DNA from: Metarhizium brunneum
Lineage: Eukaryota; Ascomycota; Sordariomycetes; Hypocreales; Clavicipitaceae
DNA length: 64,000 bases
Direction of reading: 5' to 3'
NCBI RefSeq assembly: GCF_013426205.1
Contig: NC_089428.1
Location: forward strand, 2,046,001-2,110,000
In this document: piece after piece, positions 23,408-35,420 of the stretch
How the letters are laid out: the number at the start of each line of letters is the position of its first letter
How positions within the stretch are numbered: the stretch's first letter is position 1
The notes under the pieces: model-generated
Told to the model about the DNA's origin: nothing
Seen by the model: only the letters and a program-made list of their open reading frames with translations
The model's database searches: none
Translations under genes and position numbers: made by a program

Positions 23408-24764
23408 TCATGGATGCTTCCATGTTTGTATGCATGTCTTGGGCGGAGTGGTGCTCACCGGCGAGCTGGGTGCATTGCGCTTGGGACGCGTCGTCTTCTT
23501 TTTTGGATCCAAGTGCCGCAAGCGGGCAACGCGAATTGATGCTTGTATGTACACGCATGACTTGTCACTTGCTGTTGGGCAGACGAGTTGGCCTGTTCTG
23601 CTGGGCTCGTCGTCCGAGCTGTCATGTCCGTCGTCTGATGACTCCATGCCCATCGCCTCTGTACTCGGTTTAATTTCCTCGCCTTGGTCCTGTTTCGGCT
23701 CGTCTTTGTCGCGAGGCTGGTCGGCCCTTCTGCCCACATCGTCGTCTTCCACCTTCATCAGCCGTGCCAACGCGCCAAGATGACAGACGCATACATGGCG
23801 TACGGCAACGTCGCCAGGAACGGGGGACGGCAGCTTTGGGCGGGAAAATGTCGCGGCCGGGACAAACGTCTCAAACGCACAGCTCCACGGGGCCACGAGT
23901 CCCTCTCGACCAACATCAAGGCCATCAAAGACAGCAACATCACCAGCGTCCCGCGCCCGGGAACATGGCAGAAGGTGCAAAGCGCCAGAACCGCTACTCT
24001 CCTCGCGTTGAACACCACCATGTCCTTTCCCGAAGGGCTTGCCAACGCCTGCGCGAGATTTGTGGTCGTGGCCGGAGAGAAACCTGCTCGCGCTCATTGT
24101 GTGTTCCAGGCGCCGCTTCCAAAATGGATGCAGCTCTCCGTGCTCGTCCCACGGCTCGCTGGCGCAAAAGCTCGTCCGTCGCTCCGTGACTTGTCTCGCA
24201 GACCCGAGGTCAATGGCAAAAGTACTCGCCGTGCTCAACCTGACATGCCTTGCAGGTGAACTCGCGCTGCAAATGCCTTATTTCATTCAGGATCAGCTGT
24301 TCGGCGGTTTTGACGATTTTTGGGAGCCTGGGCTCCTTGACGCTGAGTTGTGCTGGCTTGCGAATGCTCTGGATATCGTTGAGGCCGTCGTAGGCTGCTT
24401 TCTTGGTGAAGCCGATTGCGATGAGGGATTTATCGTCAACCTCGGCTTCCAGCATGTAGTTGTTGCCCGTGGCCGTCTTCCCGGGGGGCGTGAGAATTCT
24501 CTTTTCCAGTTGTGTGTCGATATACAGGCAAGTGTCCTCCGCCGTCTCCTCGGGTGTCTTCGGACTGGATAATCTGGAAGAAGATGAGGCTGGTCGTGGG
24601 CGCGGCAGTGTTTTGCTTTGGTCGCTTTTGGACCGACAGTGTGGGCGGTATTGGCGCTGTCGTAGGACATCGCTCTCTGGGTCTTGAATCAACGTTGGCG
24701 ATCTCGTCACAGCTTTCATGGTTTTCATCCGGCTTCTTGTTGTCTCTCTTTCAGCCTGACTCAA
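23408..24764 (-). pseudogene. T5orf172 (GIY-YIG-like) domain protein, frameshifted
   Basis: The first frame (24764-24210) has a Ser/Pro/Arg-rich N-terminus, then a T5orf172 domain: KSLIAIGFTKKAAYDGLNDI, AEQLILNEIRHLQREF and CKACQVEHGEYF. It then ends abruptly. At the AAAA run 24218-24221 (plus strand) the reading shifts by one base into the second frame, which continues the domain with AIDLGSARQVTERRTSF and SEPWDEHGELHPFWKRRL, followed by a long tail with an acidic Ser/Asp stretch to 23408. Removing one base would restore one continuous frame of about 450 codons. No intron fits. T5orf172 domains are related to GIY-YIG nucleases and are common in fungi with unknown roles. The shift may be real or a sequence error. 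Confidence 0.6.
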
Positions 24765-25755
24765 GCCGTGTCTCCTCCTGTTGCCTCATACGTGCTCACA
24801 AGGTTATAGTTGCAAAAAGACACAAGTTGGGGCCGCTAATAAGGACCCAGGCTGTTCGGAGTAGAAGGCGCCTCAACTCCTGCGCTTTTCGCGAGCATCC
24901 AGGCAGATGAGAGCTGGATTTCACGCAAGAGTCCAGTCGGAAGGAATTGAACTGACGACAGGACCCCTTACTCCGTAATTTGAGAGCATCTCGGCGGTTG
25001 CACAATGGCTTCCCCGGGCTCCTTTTTTTGGCAGCACGCGTACTCGTGTGACCAACAAACCAGCCAGCCAATGAGATACACACAGAATCCGTACGAGGCT
25101 TCCTTCGGCCGCGGACTCTGCCGTCTTTGCAGGGGAATGGTTACATGAAACGGGTCCGAGAGTGACGCGTGAGTTCTCTTGGAAGTACACTTCCGTAACC
25201 AGCCACCGAGCCAAAGTAATTGCGGTTTTATTGGCTCGGGGCTTAGAAAGTGAAGGATTGCCGTTTTTATACCTGGTATATCAGAGGGAGTGTACCTTGA
25301 CTTGATGGGCAGTTTGTGATCTGAATCATCGATTTAGCAACATGTGTTGACAGAACCCAAGATCGATTGTTGCCAAGCTTCTTGACCGAGATTCGTTGTT
25401 TGTGATGCACATAACCTGAAGGCTAGATGTCGTTGAACAACTCAGCCACAATTTCGCGATTCCCGCAGGATCGGAAATAACCCGGAGCGCCAGGCAGTTT
25501 TTACTTGCACAAGGTGGGCGGGATCCCAGCCGCACCCGTTGGTGTGACCAGTCTGCGCATCGCGTGATGCGAGCCATATGCAAGTAGGAAGTTGCCTGAT
25601 ATCAGGTTGGCGTAACATCGATGACGCCTCAGACTCACGAAGTAATCCCCATTTGCCCTTCTACGTGCGTAAAAGAATGAGGCCGCCTTCAGCAAGAATC
25701 CGAGTAGAAAAAATATGCAGTCGACAGTCGAAACAGATTGAGGCCCAGGTGAGTG
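24765..25755. other. intergenic, no gene recognised
   Basis: Short frames only. The stretch may contain a 5' exon of the T5orf172 gene, but I could not define one. Confidence 0.4.
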
Positions 25756-27333
25756 TCATGGTACGACTTCTACGTCAGGTCCGTCCGTAATTGGTGCACA
25801 GCTAGGGCGTGCTTCGCATGGTTCTACTGGATCTAGAGACAGAATATTCGGCGGCAACTTGGACGCCGAGTCCTTGGCATACCAGTCGATTAATGTGCTC
25901 TCTTCCTTCTCTTGCATCTTCCTCTCCACGAAAGCTTCCATGGCGGCGACCTGTTCTGGCGGCAGCAGCTTGAGCCTTTCCATGAAGCCGGCGGGATTGT
26001 CCCCAAAGAAGCGCCTATCCAGCGTCCTCCAAAAGATGCCATCAAATGCCCAGGACTTGCGCGCCGCGTACACGAGCCAAAAGTCCCCCGTCTCCCAACT
26101 GCGGCGCATATGCGTGGACAGCACCTGGGGCTGACGGAGGCGGCCCTGCTCCATCAACTCACGCTCCTTTGCTTCCATGACTCGCAGGAAGCTGTTCAGC
26201 CGGGGTTCGTACTTGGCAGCCCAGTCGTCCAGCCCCTCGGTCCACTCCTCGGGCATGACGAGAAGAAGCCACCATGGCGGGGAGTAGGCGAATTCAACGG
26301 GGGCGGCATAGGTAAACTCCCAGTCTATGACACCGACGATGCGGTACTCGTCGTCAATGAGAATGTTGCCAGGGCGAAAGTCGTCGCACCACAGCTTGAA
26401 AGGGCCCGGGTCTGTGTCCGGCGAGGCAACGCCATGGTTGGCGGCCACTTTGCGGAAGAGTTGCCTCGACAAGACGTTAGTGATGGCTTGATGGGAACTG
26501 GGCCGAAACGCTTACCTGGCGATGTATTTCTTGCGACACTCATCGTCTGACAGGACGACCTGGTTTCGCTGGAACGAGAGTTGCTGCAGATGCATATCGG
26601 CCAGAGAAGAGTAGTATTGGGACGAGGTGGAAAATGTCTTGGAGGTAGGGGGTAGTTCGAAGTGAGGGACGCCTCCTACCTCCCCCAGCTGGGTCATGTT
26701 GAGGGACAGAGGCCGAGAGGTGATTTCTGGGTCGCCATCATGGCCATTCGAGTTGCTCATTCCAAGGCATCCGATGCGGGAGAAGTCGCAATTGGCCAGT
26801 TGGAGCATGATGTCAGCAATTTGGCCGTACACATGGTCGAGTTTCGCTTCGTCCATGGCTGGATCGAGGACTGGCTTGTCTTCATGGGGGTGCCCGGGCG
26901 CCCTCAGCACATCAGCCATGTCGCCGGAATTTTCAATGTACTCCATGATTAGAAAAGGACCAAGCCTTCTGGGGCTCTCGTCTGCCATGCCGTAGTGGAG
27001 GATGGAGGGCACAGGTATGGTCGTATTATCGGCTATGTAACGCATGGCAGCCACCTCGCCGAGGAGCTTCTCCTCAGCCATCCGGAAGTACCCCGGCATG
27101 GGGAAGCGAATGATTGCGGAGCTCCCATCGCAGTACAGGATGCGATAATGGAAATTGAACCCTCCAATCTTGGGAGGGAAACACTTGACGGGGCTACCAC
27201 CTTTTCGATGTTTAGTGACAAACGTGGCAATCTCGTGGTAAAGATCTTCATCGTACAGCGTATCCCGCAAAGCCTGGAATATAGCCTCGCCACGGTCCCA
27301 CGCGCCATCATCGTAAAGCTCATAGGAGACCAT
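25756..27333 (-). CDS. aminoglycoside phosphotransferase (APH)-like kinase family protein
   Basis: Complement of exons 27333-26516 and 26464-25756, 508 aa. The 51 bp intron has gtaagc, a branch site ctaac and an ag acceptor, and joins phase 2 correctly (KKYIA-R-QLFRKV). The N-lobe contains GGFNFHYRILYCDGSSAIIR and the hinge region FLIMEYIE. The catalytic loop is CDDFRPGNILID (about residue 297), where Cys takes the place of the usual His of HxDxxxxN. The metal-binding VIDWEF follows at about 316. The C-terminal part has the usual Trp-rich helices (SPPWWLLL, FWLVYAARKSWAFDG). These fungal APH-like proteins are numerous; most have no proven substrate. An upstream exon is possible because the frame is open for a few codons above the ATG. 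Confidence 0.88.
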
Positions 27334-28226
27334 CCTCTCGGCAAGGTTGGGGATGGAGGACTTGGAAACTGAGACATCAAACTATGAACAAGGAAGAATG
27401 AACGTGTCACACGTTGAACTATGCTGGATTGGGTAACTAGTCAGGCCACCAGACAGCACAAGCGGATATTAGATATTGCGCACAGGTTGTGGACCGGTGG
27501 ATACTTGAATTGGTATTCACAACGGTATAGGGTAGGATCAAGTACCAGAGAATAATATATAACAAATATGAAGAAGTACTTACAAAAGACTCAAGTCGAT
27601 ATTTAATATATTTTCTTACAGACTTAAAATACGTATTGATTCTTTATGTATATACTTGTTTGTATTAATAAATCCATATACTTACAGGTTACTTTTTTGG
27701 GCAACTTAATATATAGCAATTAGATTTAAATTATATAGCAGTCCTAGGCCGGAGTAGATTAAGTTCCTTTATATATTATTTTAGCTTTAAAATACGTGTA
27801 AAACTTCCGGTATTCAAGTATTTATAGTAAGTTAATTTATCTAGAATAACCTATTAATAAGCTTGCTAGTTAATTTTAAGCTATATAGAGACTAGTTCAA
27901 GCGGCTAGGATAATAGCGTTAATAGCTTTAAATAATATATATTTTTTAAAGACCTCGAAAACGCACTTTTAATTATAAATAACATGTAAGGTAGCATTCA
28001 TGCCCGCCATCCTTGACAGCTGTTAGTTCGTACGACCCGAAACCCCTTGGGAATACTTGTGCGATATTATCACTTCTTCAGACTTGGACATGATGTTCCT
28101 CATCATTGAAGGCCTCGTTGAATGTGATACTATAGCCGAAAAAACACTATCCAATATATTAGAAAGCGGGCTGTCAACCTGAGGATTCTCATAATAAGCT
28201 AGTCAGAGGAGAGTGGGAAAGGACAT
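27334..28226. other. AT-rich intergenic stretch
   Basis: From about 27550 to 27970 the sequence is strongly AT-rich with TA-dense tracts, which looks like old RIP-affected or relic repeat DNA. No reading frame of note. At 28030-28200 a few codon-like stretches could be the lost N-terminus of the ankyrin relic that follows. Confidence 0.4.
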
Positions 28227-29237
28227 ATGATTAGACGGTTGGCACATGACCATTGGACACATTTTGACAGGGACAACGCTGAAAGCAGGGTCAAGGATGA
28301 CATTGCACTGTTCATTAATGTTGAAGTCCACTATATTGTGAAGAGTCGAGGATATTCTGAGGCAGCCATACACGGACACAAAATCCTCCAAATCTATGCT
28401 AGTAGGAATACGAGTGGGCGACGAATTTGAACACTGTCAAGTGGATTTGCCGAAACAGCGGGGACTGAACATCAACGGCGACGACGCCATGAGGAGCACA
28501 CTCCTGCATTATATTGCCGGAATCAATCTCTTGGCACGGCTGACGTCGTCAAAAAACTAGCCAAGCTCGGGGTGAAGCGGACTGTGAGAAACAGCTCGAC
28601 GAGCTGCCCCTTTATTTCGCAGCGGCTAGGGCCACTTTTGAGACGTTTGGCTGTCTCTGGTCGTAGTCTGAACAGTCATTCGGCAGGAAAGCTCACAGCT
28701 CCGAAATCCAACTAGCACTAGACGGTACAGCCACCTTTGTTTCTTCCAGTCTCGGGGGCTTCGACCGCATTGCATTGGGTGGCTTGTCGCGATGCACTGG
28801 GTGATTGGGTGGAAATCATCGAAACAATACTGTCTCGCGGTTTCAAACAGGCAGATTCAACCAAAAGCAGCTGTAATCCATTGTATCTGGCTTTGGAACG
28901 GACAGCCTTGTCCTTCAACATGGAAAAGTGGCTACGCGTCTCGACGGCATCCATATAACCCTTGTCTTTTGCCCTTCTTGTTGGGGAGTACGATGTAATG
29001 CAAGAGTTACTTACTGAGAAGAGGTGTCTTGCCCGGCTCAGAATTAAAGCCTTGAGATTAACAGACAAAAGCCGTTGGAGAGAGAAGTCTAGCATGCACG
29101 CGGAGTTCGTTGTCCCTCAGTCGCTCAGTATTGGGGAGCAGGCCAGAAGTGTAGGCATCGCCGAGGTTCCCTGGATGGAAGGGGTGAAGAGATTCAAGTT
29201 TGAAGAATTAACACAAATTAGCTTCTCTGTTGCGTGA
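28227..29237 (+). pseudogene. ankyrin-repeat protein relic
   Basis: Ankyrin-like pieces lie along the plus strand, broken by stops and frame changes. STLLHYIAG (about 28491) is followed in another frame by TADVVKKLAKLGV (about 28540), then STALHWVACRDALGDWVEII and SRGFKQADSTKSSCNPLYLA (28755-28900). After an in-frame TAA at 28956 the frame continues SFALLVGEYDVMQELLTE. The TALHW-x(n)-LL/IL-x-RG pattern is the ankyrin consensus. No segment is long enough to be a working gene. The TAA could have come from CAA by one C-to-T change. Confidence 0.6.
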
Positions 29238-31404
29238 TGTCGGGAGAGTTTGCCGAGCATGAAGGAGGAGGAGAGATGTTCATCAAGCAGGAAAGATAGT
29301 GCTGATGGAATAGTCCTGGGCAAGCACTTGCTCCCGGAAGAATTTTGTTGACTGCCTGGTCTGGTCAATAGGGAGAATCCTTCTCACCTGCCTTGTGTGG
29401 GCGACTTATTGGTGAAAGACGGGAGCTCCGGTCCCCCCTGAGTTGTACGTGCAGATCGGTCCGTGGAGTTCCTTTACCTCACCCGTCCATCGACCAATTA
29501 TGAGGTTACAATCGACGAGTGCGGCACATAGCATCCAGGGGAAATGACCGCCAGACAGTGAGTGGTAGCACTGCTTCCATCTTAGTCTTGTATTTGGGTA
29601 ATCGGCTCCCTAGCACGATGTGACCTTGGGCATCCTAGCATCAACGGCGATCATGGTGGAGAAAATTCCCCGATACTCAACTTGGCTGGTTCCGAGTCCG
29701 TGAATCGCGCCTTGCGGATTTCCGGCATGATTCCAAGAGTCTACAGCCTCAGACGCTGTTTCCCGACCAGGTTAGGGTTAGGCGGCGCACCCCGATCGGG
29801 CAAGGCGCCATTCGCGAGCCCCATGTTCAAAATGCTTTAAACATACATGTACTGTTACCTACGAACATAGATTTTCAATAATACCACCTTGACTCTTCTA
29901 GTAGTTGCACGTGCAAGACATGACCCCCAAATCTAATCGTACTGCCGCAACATTTGATGTCTGTACCTGAAAATTGCACAGACAAAATGGCACGGAACAT
30001 GGCTCCGCTGCATGACACCCAACCCAGCGCGAATTACTCGACCCCAGGTGCACATCACCGTTGACGTTACTCCACACCCCATTTCAGGCTAGCGGCCGGG
30101 CGCCAAACCCCACGATATATCTTTAGTCCAAATCCTTGGAACATCCGTCTGGTACTTGCAAGGCTGGCGGCGGCACTTGAGCCGTAAGCGGAGAAATATG
30201 TCAATATGGGACAACCGTGCCCTGACAACAAGTCAAGAGCGGCCGTGCCCCAAGTAATTCGCCCTCAACTGGGTTGGGTGTCATGGAGCGGAGACTCGCC
30301 CGCTCATGACCCAACCGGACGCCTCTTGTCCGAGACATTTCAACAGGGTCAAGGCATCAACATCGGCCATTGCTCACACAAAAACTATTGCCTAGTTGGG
30401 TAATCGAGCAGACAGGCACATGCGCCATGATCCACTAACAAATGCCCAAGACTTATGCGCATATTTCTCTCGTCGCCGCTAGAAAAGCTAGCGCTTGAGG
30501 TGGCTTAAAATGTCTCTCCCTCACACACACTAGCACCAACTCCAGCTTTATTTTTTACTACCAATTCGGGAAATTTGAGCGATTTGTTAGTTGCCATATT
30601 TGCAAGCCCGAGGGTCCAGGTGGCGACTGCCTGGAAAGGGGAGAAGAGGCCGTAAAGGCTAGTTCTGGCAGAGTAGCTGATGCTAGAAATGAGACCACCG
30701 ATGCTGACTTGCCATTGATCGACTTGTTGCACTGCTCTCTGTTTATTTTACTCCTTAGTGTCACACCTGAATGCTTCCTTGTCTAAGGATCATGTAGCAC
30801 TGGTTTTAAATCAACTTGCCAAGTTATTCAGTGTTAGTCAATACCCATCTTAATATGCCATGTGTCTTGAAATAGTATAAAAAAGTTTTCATTACACAAG
30901 GCCACGGATATCAGCTCAAGAAGAGCAGATGAAAATTACTAGTCAGTTCTTGTTACTTGGACATGCCTGCCAAGGATCTCACTGGTTCTATTATTTACTC
31001 ATGCTACGTAAACGGTGTAGGTCACATCAATAATTACTACAAGAAGAAATAGCTATTAGGTTAATCACGTTTCAGGAGGTACAATCCGTCTGTGCTCCCA
31101 AGTTGCCTCTGCTCAGCACTTGTTCAAGTCGTCGGCTGTAACCGTCCTGTAATTTGCTTTGACCACGAGAGTTCAAGTCTAGCGGTGGACAGTTAGAGGC
31201 ACTAGAGCTTTGTCCATAATCCTACACCATCTTGAGAAAGCTTCAAGCCGTCATGAGATGCAAGTTAAATAGAGCCATTCCCCCCGTGTTCTCACCACTC
31301 ATCTCCATCCCTCAAACAGTATCCTTTCTCAACATTCGCTTCTCTACTCTATAAACCCGCCAGCCATCAACCAACTCCAGCTTCTTCTCTTCACAATCGC
31401 CATC
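29238..31404. other. intergenic, 2.2 kb, no gene recognised
   Basis: Short frames on both strands without family features. The last 200 bp form the promoter and leader of the hydrophobin gene. Confidence 0.4.
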
Positions 31405-31808
31405 ATGAAGTTCACTATTGCGTTTCTTGCTCTTTTCGCTTCTTCTGCCTTTGCTCTGCCTTGCAAAGAGTGCGACGGTTGCGGCCCAACTCCCGGCCCA
31501 GCTCCCGGCCCAACCCCTGGCGAAACCCCCGGCGACAATGGTGGCAACGTGAATGTATGCAGCAATGACCAAAAGAACGTTTGCTGTAGCGGCTCGGGAG
31601 GCTTCATGGGTGGATTCTTCTGCAACTTCAACGTTCTTGGGGAAAACTGCTCTGGTAGCACCTACTGCTGCGCTGGGGACAAGGTTGAGCAGGTGAGATA
31701 CCGAGTCATTTCAGCTTCAACTTTATATTCTGCTAACCATTACCTACCTGACAGAACGGCTTTGTCAACATGAACTTCTTGAACAATCACTGCGGCCGCG
31801 TGTTTTAA
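31405..31808 (+). CDS. class I-like hydrophobin with a Pro/Gly linker
   Basis: Exons 31405-31692 and 31755-31808 (intron gtgaga...acag, 62 bp, phase 0), 113 aa. A signal peptide (MKFTIAFLALFASSAFA) is followed by a short segment with three cysteines (CKECDGC) and a repeat linker of PGP/PGE type. The domain then carries the eight-cysteine hydrophobin order with spacing C-7-CC-11-C-8-C-5-CC-17-C, ending NGFVNMNFLNNHCGRVF. Hydrophobins self-assemble at the cell-wall surface of spores and hyphae and give water repellency and attachment. The intron close to the 3' end just before NGFVN also suits the family. The extra N-terminal cysteines and Pro/Gly repeats are not part of the usual domain. Confidence 0.82.
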
Positions 31809-32897
31809 ACAACCGACGGTTATCATAGACTGGAGCAATGGAGTGCCGTAATAATCTTATCTCTATATGAGGAGAGATGGCTGGAGGGTTGATGAGATTG
31901 GGCTTCAAATATGCTTCAGTCTATTTTGGTTCCGCTGCCCGACGCTCGCCCGTCATCATAGCTTAGCATGTTATGCGCTTGATCCTGCCAAGCTGACTGT
32001 GTTGGACCCTGAACTTGGGCGCCGGGCATGGCCCCGTTGGCATGAGTTGATTTGGTTTCGTATAAGTTTGCCCCTGGCAACTTATGGACGCGGGCTCAAG
32101 GCTCTCTTTGAGGTTGCTTCTCTTTTTGCATGTCTCTAGATAATAATACATAAAAGTTAGGCATTTATGTCTCAAACAAATTACGACATGGTCTATTAAA
32201 TGCCAACTCTCCATCCGTACGCACCACGCTCGCTCTGCCGCTATTCTGCCACACAGCCCCCCACGCTGTCCTCCTGACTCCCTGAACCTTGCCATGTGCT
32301 ACTGGCATGCTCCGTAGATGGCGCTTGTTCTTAGTCCTATTAATAAGGCTCTCCGTCTTGCCTTTACCGCTTTCTAGCTCCCCCGGCCAATAAATTGGCC
32401 ATTTGGCGGGTTTCCGCGTTGGCTGGATAGAAAACGCCGTATTTCCAAAGAAATTAGGTGGGAGGAGATGATTGGCGGAACACCTGATTTGTCAAACATG
32501 GAAATGTCATCGAAGCCTGGTAGGGCCTTGGCCAGAGCCTGGGCGATGGCGCAGCTAAATAGTGGCCTGGAGGAATGGAGAGTGCTGCAGGAGCAGGGTT
32601 CTGGGTGTGAAGAGGCATCCCAGTCACCAGACATGGAATTCATTGGTTTATGTGTAGATAATGCAGCAAAGCATAATATGGAGCAAATTTCTGTGTTGAA
32701 CATGCAAGCAGACCAAGAGAAAAAAGCACCAACAAACACCCAACGCGTCCAACGCGTCCAACACGCCCAACCGACCTAACACTTGAATTATTCGATAATA
32801 CGAAATCTGACGCCCTTGTGAGTCATGGTGCTCGTTACTAAAGTTGGAGATGGGCTTTGACCGTTTAACCGTCATGTCTTGTTCATGCTGTCCACAT
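31809..32897. other. intergenic, no gene recognised
   Basis: Ordinary base composition. Frames around 32374-32914 on both strands overlap each other and show no family features. Confidence 0.4.
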
Positions 32898-33553
32898 TGT
32901 GACGGCGACGGCATTAATAAAACCGGTCACATAAATCAGACATTCTTGCGTTGAGTTACTAACAGCAATTTTCGCACTGGAATCAAGCCTATTGACGGTG
33001 CAAAGTGATGATGTTTCTGATGACTGAAGGTCCAAGATAAAAAAGCCCTGATAACACGGGATGTTGACCCTTCTTATACCTTGTTGGAGCCCCTGACGAC
33101 CCCTGTGATGGCCCTCATCCTAGCCCACACTCGAAACCCTAGAAAGAACGAATATCACAATCCTCGGACCTCTCAGACCGCTCAATTATTGCCTCACGGA
33201 CCTTCAATTATCGCCTGCTTGACTCAACACCTTGGCCTCGCCGCATCAATTCCAGCCCAACGCCAAGCATTTTGGATAGCCAGTCAATAGGACCAACTGA
33301 AGCTTGAGCCAAGTGCAATCGCATTGACCCTTTGTCAGCGACTCAGCGCAATCGCCCAACCGACCGAGCCTATGCTACACGGTTACACGAGGGCTCGATC
33401 ACGGGACCTAGGGCAGAAGACCCTCACCGGCTTCTTGTATTTAAAGAGCTCTTTGGCCAACTAGGCCTTGAGGAAATCCAAGGACCTTTAATACCAAAGA
33501 CTGTTATTAGATAAATTGAGTTATATTGCTCTCAGCCTTTAGCCCCTGTCACA
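32898..33553. repeat. solo LTR-like repeat, family L copy 1
   Basis: This 656 bp unit begins TGTGAC and ends GTCACA, the inverted dinucleotide-type termini of an LTR. It has a TATA-like box (tatttaaag, 33437-33445). The first 400 bp recur inverted at 38700-39062 and the last 180 bp recur directly at 61737-61914. Flanking five-base sequences (cacat and gccaa) do not match, so either the ends are slightly off or the insertion is old. Confidence 0.5.
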
Positions 33554-35398
33554 GCCAAGGAACAAGGCTATTCGGTTCCTGCTCTTCATTTAATAGCGAC
33601 CAAGGTGTTCTTTACTCGTGCAGTGCATCATTGGATTTTGCCACAAATCTCATGTTGCCCGGTCATAATACCATTATATACAACCGCTCTACTTCCCCCG
33701 CTGTCAACATGGAAATCATCCAGCAAGGCGAAATGTGGATTGAGGAAGAGAGCACCCATGAGTTCAGCTTCACAAAACACGTCATGTTGAAAAACAACCC
33801 CACTAGTATTTCTACGCTGATGCCAACGATCGCATGCGCTGAGTGTCCTCGATTGATATAAACCAACTCGAAATAATACCTATATACATATTAAATAATA
33901 ATAAGTAAATAAAACTAAATACTTAACTTTTTTTACTAGTTTTTACACTTTTATAAAATTGTTTTTAATTTTAAACTCCGGTTTATACTTTTATAATAAT
34001 ATAATATTTCTATAATAATTAATAAGAAAACTATTAAAACTATTATATTAAAAATTATAAAAGCAATTAAATAATAAATAAAAGTCTTTAAAAATATTTA
34101 ATTATAATTATTTAATAAGCTTTTTAAAAAATTATTTATTAAAATATTTTATTATAAAAAACTTAATTTAAATAAAATTATAATATAAGTGTTTTAAAAG
34201 CTTTAATAATTATATTTTAATAATTATAATAAGGCCTTTTAGAGCTTTTTAGTAATGCTAATAAATAGCAGCTTGTTTCTATTAAAAGTAGCTTTTAGCA
34301 TTAATAAAAGTATAATCTAGTAGGTATTATTGGTAATATCTTCCAGAAGAGCAACCGGGAGTATAAAGCTATTCTTAGCTATATTCTTCTCACTGCGCGT
34401 GCAACAATCCGGGAGTCCTATATACCAGGCCGTAAAAGCATTGTCGGTCAAAGAATCAGCTGCCTGTTAGGCCGTTAAACTCGCTTGCCAGACCAGCCTA
34501 CAGCGACGCTTAGCAACACCACGACGGTATCACGAAAGCAAGTTTTTTTGTCGACTTGCACTTACACGACTATTTGCCATGTCAGCATTAAAGCCAGGAG
34601 TTCAAACATCTGCAGCGGTAACTCGACAGGATTTTGCGTCGGGCCGATAATACGTATACGAATATAATAATTACTCTAAAAGCTTTACCAGATATCAGAT
34701 AGTCGACGTCTCTTGGACGCCGCTACTATATATCGAGCACACGGAATACTGTCAGCCTAATAAGCCGGGAATTTATTCGAAAGTAAGTTCTACTTTATGT
34801 TAAGACGATAGCCTTGTCTAAAATAAGAGCAAGTATATTAATCTAGTCGGCCTTTTGAGCTATATAATAATATTATATTAGACTCTCATACTATTCTTGG
34901 AAGCGATTCAGGGAATATAATAGCTAGAAAGCGTATTGTCGCGAAATAAGCTCTTATTAATAGGCTTGTGAAAAAGCGCCACTTTCCGAAGAAGTAGCAT
35001 ATTGTAAACGCAGACAAATACTTGAAGCTAAAAGACAAAAATAGATTGCCAATGCAGCTGTCGCTTCACATGCACAAAGCCGAAGCAGATTTGTCATAAA
35101 TCAAGGTCTCAGAATAGGGCATGTCGTTAGTTTCTAGACTCTGGTGCCGAGTCAGGGCACTTTAGGCAGCAGCAAGTACTCCTAGTTGTCGGCACCCGCG
35201 GGCCGCTGGTGGAGTCGCTGCAGTATAAGAAAGTCCAGCAACAAGTGACCTGATATGGCAATTTATAAAGGTTCAAATGTTATCTTATAGAATGTAGTAT
35301 AGCTCGTGGGTGGGCTTACAGTTCTATATATTATACGAAAAAAAAACCTAGTATATATTTTTAACTTAAAAATTTGTTATATAATTTTATATATATCT
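33554..35398. other. RIP-type AT-rich desert with less mutated core
   Basis: 33870-34330 is almost all A and T. 34330-35270 has more normal composition with scattered TA-rich tracts and is perhaps a relic transposon, but I recognise no protein. No gene seen. Confidence 0.4.
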
Positions 35399-35420
35399 TT
35401 TTTTTTTTTTTTTTTTTTTT
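35399..35420. repeat. poly-T tract
   Basis: A run of 22 T lies directly at the boundary of repeat R1. An A/T tail at a repeat edge may be part of the element. Confidence 0.8.

Noticed and set aside
23684..24259. Plus-strand frame of 191 codons opposite the T5orf172 gene
   Set aside because: No domain or sensible composition; the minus strand carries the recognisable domain.
30505..30764. Two overlapping minus-strand frames of about 70 codons
   Set aside because: No signal peptide, cysteine pattern or similarity that I recognise; not enough to call a gene.
32374..32914. Overlapping frames of about 100 codons on both strands
   Set aside because: No family features; composition does not favour either strand.
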